From Limanda limanda (Eukaryota; Chordata; Actinopteri; Pleuronectiformes; Pleuronectidae): 64,000 nucleotides of DNA. Shown here piece by piece: positions 59,736-64,000 of the stretch. The DNA lies in the NCBI RefSeq assembly GCF_963576545.1, contig NC_083642.1, positions 3,123,188 through 3,187,187 of the forward strand, written 5' to 3'. The translations under genes and the position numbers were made by a program. The notes under the pieces are model-generated. The model was not told the origin of the DNA. It searched no databases and saw nothing but the letters and a program-made list of their open reading frames with translations. Position 1 is the stretch's first letter. The number at the start of each line of letters is the position of its first letter.

Positions 59736-62700
59736 AGGATGACAGGAGACAGGCAAGGGAATAGCGTGTATAAAATAAAAAGAATGAAACAAAATAAAAT
59801 AAAAAAAGCAGTCAGGCCTCCCCTTCCAGAATAAGATTATGAGTTATGGTTTCTGTAAGAAGGAATGCACCGGTTCCCAGATCCTCCAAAACTTGACTGA
59901 TTAATCTCTATTTCTTTGATGGAAAAGAATAATTGATTGCCCTACTCTTGTTCTGTAAAACTGAATAAAGTAGGAATTTAAAAATCAAATCTAGTGAATG
60001 AAGAACTGCTGTGGAGAGCTTGAGTTCTGTGATCTGTCGTCTGTGTGATCCGGCTTCTGGAGGCGGATCACAGATCACGGCCTCCCAGGACCAGGTTCAC
60101 CAGTGAGGCGCTCGCTCTATTAAAACCCAGATTGAGAAGGCAGATGCTCAACACCTCTAATCCCATTCGGTCTGACAGGACCTAACAGGATCAGGCCCTT
60201 GTCCCCGGCACAAGTGCTTTCAGAAATGAAGAGTTAACGCTGAAGCTCGGACAAGACGCCGGCTCAGCAGCCGGGCCGATAATAAAAGAAACCTTTGTAG
60301 AAAGTGGACGTAATTAACAGGGAAGTGGGTTAATGGGGGGGGGGGGGGGAATCCCACGTTAGACGAAAACAAAAAGAAAAATCATTGTGCGGCAGCGGGT
60401 GTGTAACGTCTGCGTGTGCGACATCATCAGAGAGACATAAAAGAGGAGTTCTTAAACGCTGTGTCTGCTGAATTATTCATCCGTCTTTCTTTCATTACAC
60501 TTTACAATGAGTCAGAGATGAAAGGGAAGACGAGAGGAGGGAGATTGAGGAAGAGGGGGGGTGAGATAGAAGAGGAGAGGGGGGGGGGTGCTTGTGGTCT
60601 TGGCGTGGCTGGCGTCTGCCGAGCGCTGGCATCTCCCCCCCGAGGGCAAAGAGGAGCGTCCTGCCCTGCTCCTGGTTTCCTGTTCGCTCGCCGAGCCGAG
60701 GAAACCTGCAGAGGTGACATTGGCCTCTCCGACCCCCCCACCCCCCACCCCCCCGCCCACACCCCCCCGAACCGCCATGGAGCTTCTAAAGATCTCGTCA
60801 CGCATGTGAACCAAATCCTGTGGTTTGTGTCTCATGATTCACAGACTCACAGACGTCAGGATGTTTTTTTCAGCAGAGAAATCGCAATAATTGAAACGTG
60901 TGTTTTCTGCTCCTCAGCTCCGAGGTTTTGTCGTTGGGAGACAGAGGCGCCTGACGGAGACTCCACCCGGGGACTCCACCCGGGGACTCCACCCGGGGAC
61001 TCCACCCGTCCTCCAGCACCGTCAGGAGAGAGACACCCACAGGTGAGTGAGCAATGTTTGGCTTCTTTATTCCATGAGTCAGTTCACCGAGGCTTCAGCC
61101 GACAACTCTCCTCCTGACCCGACTTACATCTTAAACTCAAAACAAATGCTGATGACAAGAAGACATGTTTCTGTGAGTTACACAGGTTATTAAAACGCAA
61201 CTAAAAAGGAGATTGACTCATTTCCAGTTGCCAGTAGAGGAAGTTACTCGCTGTCTGTCAGAATGAACCGGTTCCCCCGGGCGTCTCGGTTCCATCACGG
61301 ATCCGAGCCGATAGAACCTGCAGAGACATCCGAGCCCTGAGTGACGAGTGGATCTGTTCTCACGGCAGAGAGGAGCCAGATGTTAGAGTGTTCTCACTAT
61401 CATCCGGTTGTTGGTTTGTTAGTTTGTTAGTTTGCAGGTTTACACCAAAACTACTCGATGAACAGGCATGAAACTCAGTGGAAGTGATTTAAATTGTTCA
61501 GAGAAGAACCCATTAACTGTTGGTGCAGCTCTGGATCAGGAGCCACATCCTGGATGTTTGATTTTCACTTTCTTTAAGATTGTGAGACTTTGCAACATTT
61601 GATAATTGATCTTGATGAAAACGATCAGACGTGTGTGTAATTATCAGACTGATATTTGGTCCCTGGTGCAGGAAGAAGCTTCTACTGAAGGTTTCCTCTG
61701 TGTCTCTGCACGTTGGTCATCGGACAGAAGCTGAAGCAGCTGGTTCTGTCTCGGCGGTTTGAAGCGACCTCGGCAGCAGCAGTGGCTTCTGGGTGATTTG
61801 TTGTTAAGGACACGGGGGTTGATTTATCTCCAGCGGTCGACACATTAGTTCTCCTCTGGTGTCAAGTTGCTTTTTATTTGTTTGCCTCTGAATGCACAGC
61901 CGTGACCCCTCAGCTCACATGTTCACAGGCAGGTATCCGTTGGACTCACTCTGGGAGGAACAAAGCAGAACTCGCTCGGAGGCGAACACGTGATCCTCCC
62001 GGTTTTGTTCACGCTGGAACTTTAAGCTGCACTTTGTTTACTCTTGTATTGTCGACTTTCAGACACGAAAGGAGAAACCTTGTGCTGCTGACTTTCACCT
62101 CCACACCAGCTTCACTCGTCTTCTCCTCATTCTCAGAATCGGTTTTCATTTTCCAGACCAATGCAGATGTTCTATAGAACTAACACGGCTGTGATGTGTG
62201 TCACAGTGGATTCTTCCCTGGGATTCTTCACATGTGTGTGGTGCTGCCACAAATTTTTGTTTTCATTATTGATCGATCTGCAGATTATGTTCTGATGTTA
62301 TCGATCGTGTGTTAATTGTCAGACACACGTGAGAGATTCTCTTTATTCCTTCTGATCGTCCAGCGTGACGAACAGTGAAATATCTCCATGTGATGTGATT
62401 TATTATTGTATATGAGTCTTTTCTTGTGATATTTCCAAGACTTATTTCCGATTCTTTTGACTCAGAGTCATGTTTTCAGTGGTGATGCTCCTCCGGGACG
62501 CTCCCTGCCCCCCCCCCCCCCCCCGGTCAATGAGCCTCTGAGTGCACCGGCCCAGGACGCTCACCACCACCAGCGGGTTCACAGAGCTGCAGTTCACAAA
62601 GCAGCCAGCAGGACTTTCTCTCTTCCCGTCTGTGTCGATATTTCTCTCCGTTTATTTGCTTTCCCTCCTTTTGTCTGGAGGAATCGTTTCAGACGTTTAG

Positions 62701-64000
62701 ACACAAAGTGCTGCACATCGAATATAAAGTATTAATTGATATTATAAAATTAAGTAAGAGCTGCAATGTTCAGTCCAATAATGATAATTAATCATTTCAG
62801 TTGAGTTCCAGCTTTGCTCCTGATGAAATTTAGTTTTCTAGGGTCAAACTTTTGGAAATCTTTATTCGTATCGTGCCTTTCAACAACAAGCTGATTCGTG
62901 GTGCAGAATCTAAGACATAAAAAGGTATTAAAGGATTATTCAGTTATATTTTTAAATGACCGTGTATTTAACAGGAAGCTGCTTAACAAATAAACATGAC
63001 TTTCACGGGAATGATTCCAAACGTGAGCTCAAATGGACTAAAAAAGATAAAACAGGGGAATTAAAATACCTCCATTTAAAGGAATGGTCCCAAACTGAAT
63101 GTAACTGAAAGCAGCAGCAGACAGACTGAGACTGATCTTCAAGAACTGAGACTGATCTTCAAGAACTGAGACTTCTGGGAGTTTGTGTCTGAAATGAGTT
63201 TCCTTAAAGAAACTGAACTCTGCCTCTTGTTCAGCGTCGACCTCAGAGGATCTGAAAGCTCTGGACAGCGAAGCAGTTAATCTCGTCTGTGATTGGGCGT
63301 CAATAGAAGGTCGTCTTGGACATGAAGTCCTGTTGGATTCTGGGTATTCACAGAGAGACAACTCTTAGCTCTGAGATTCTTTTTTCTCTTGTGGCGTTTC
63401 CAGCAGAAAAGCTTCTGCACATCAGAGGAAACCACAGCGGCAGCAGAACCACATGTTCACGTTATATTTAGAATCCCTGTTGTTGTCTTTCGGTCCACGC
63501 TGTAATTTCCAAAGCGAACACACAGAGAGACGAGTGCAGGATTCTCCCCGGAGCTGCGATGTGCATCAGTGAGGAGCAGAGCTGGTGTTTGTAACGAGTC
63601 CGAGGTCAAACGGACGAATCATATCTGCTTCCTCTGTAGATGGGCCGCATTGATCAGCTTCCATTACACGTGTAGATTGGAGCGTGTTCAGTCGGCTGCA
63701 GCTCGATAAGCCTCCTTCACTCTGGAGGCTGCTGCAGGTCTGTGAGGAAGAGGAGAGCTTCTCCAGCCACAGAGCGATGAAGCTCGATAATCTTCCTGTA
63801 AACGCTCTGCAAGCAGCTCCGGTTACAGGAGGCCGGACTCGTCTGACTCCTCAGGAAAACCTCCTCCAGCTATTAGACACTTACCAGGAGCTGCTTGTGT
63901 TCTGTGGACACACTAATGTTGGTTTTGTTTATTAGAACTCGTTGGTAGATGATGTCTGTCAATAAGAGACGTTCAGAGATGGTATCTGCATTTAGGTTTC
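59736..64000. other. Gene-less right end of window
   Basis: No recognisable gene. A 15-bp unit (actccacccggggg type) is repeated about four times at 60959-61008. A donor-like CAG|gtgagtgag at 61043 and a C-run at 62509-62525 are the only other local marks. The open frame 60416-61117 shows no domain. Confidence 0.4.

Noticed and set aside
60416..61117. 233-codon open frame
   Set aside because: No domain, repeated GC-rich and G-run segments inside, no splice or promoter context; likely chance.

Overview
The window is vertebrate nuclear DNA, almost certainly a teleost (probably percomorph) fish. The evidence is GT-AG introns, fish-style L2 and hAT elements, many long microsatellites, a finTRIM-like intronless TRIM gene, and three multi-exon genes whose proteins align from end to end with vertebrate orthologues. 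Exon coordinates were assembled by hand from reading frame and splice sites.

Layout. Positions 1-12,000 are a rearranged accessory region. It holds remnants of the 3' exons of a DRC7-like (CCDC135) cilia gene, an intact single-exon TRIM gene (3117-4841) and a second copy of the same DRC7-tail plus TRIM block (about 9005-11848). In the second copy the TRIM is a pseudogene. Between the copies lies a minus-strand L2 retrotransposon interrupted by a solo LTR with an exact 5-bp target duplication. From 12,000 to 15,000 there are LINE and SINE fragments and a tetranucleotide array.

Positions 15,000-38,500 form a gene-dense plus-strand cluster. SARNP (15156-20100, 11 coding exons, 211 aa) is an mRNA export factor. 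CCNT1 (22752-27884, 9 exons, 678 aa) is cyclin T1 of P-TEFb. KANSL2 (32755-38462, 8 coding exons plus a non-coding first exon, 478 aa) is a subunit of the NSL histone acetyltransferase complex. The CCNT1-KANSL2 neighbourhood is shared with human 12q13. The introns of KANSL2 carry four paralogous copies of a roughly 138-nt H/ACA box snoRNA. All three genes serve nuclear gene expression: elongation, chromatin acetylation and mRNA export.

Positions 38,500-64,000 contain no protein gene I can recognise. They hold tandem duplications, a (GATA)n array of about 450 bp with a retroposon 3' end, four non-autonomous hAT-type insertions (three with convincing 8-bp target duplications, one family with a BED-finger remnant), several minisatellites, and a GC/CAG-rich segment near 57,000-57,700 that looks like a promoter with a possible first coding exon.

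The most interesting signals are the intronic snoRNA family in KANSL2 and the segmental duplication that spread it. That duplication also copied an exon-6/donor junction. No prokaryotic-type features (operons, CRISPR) are expected or seen.
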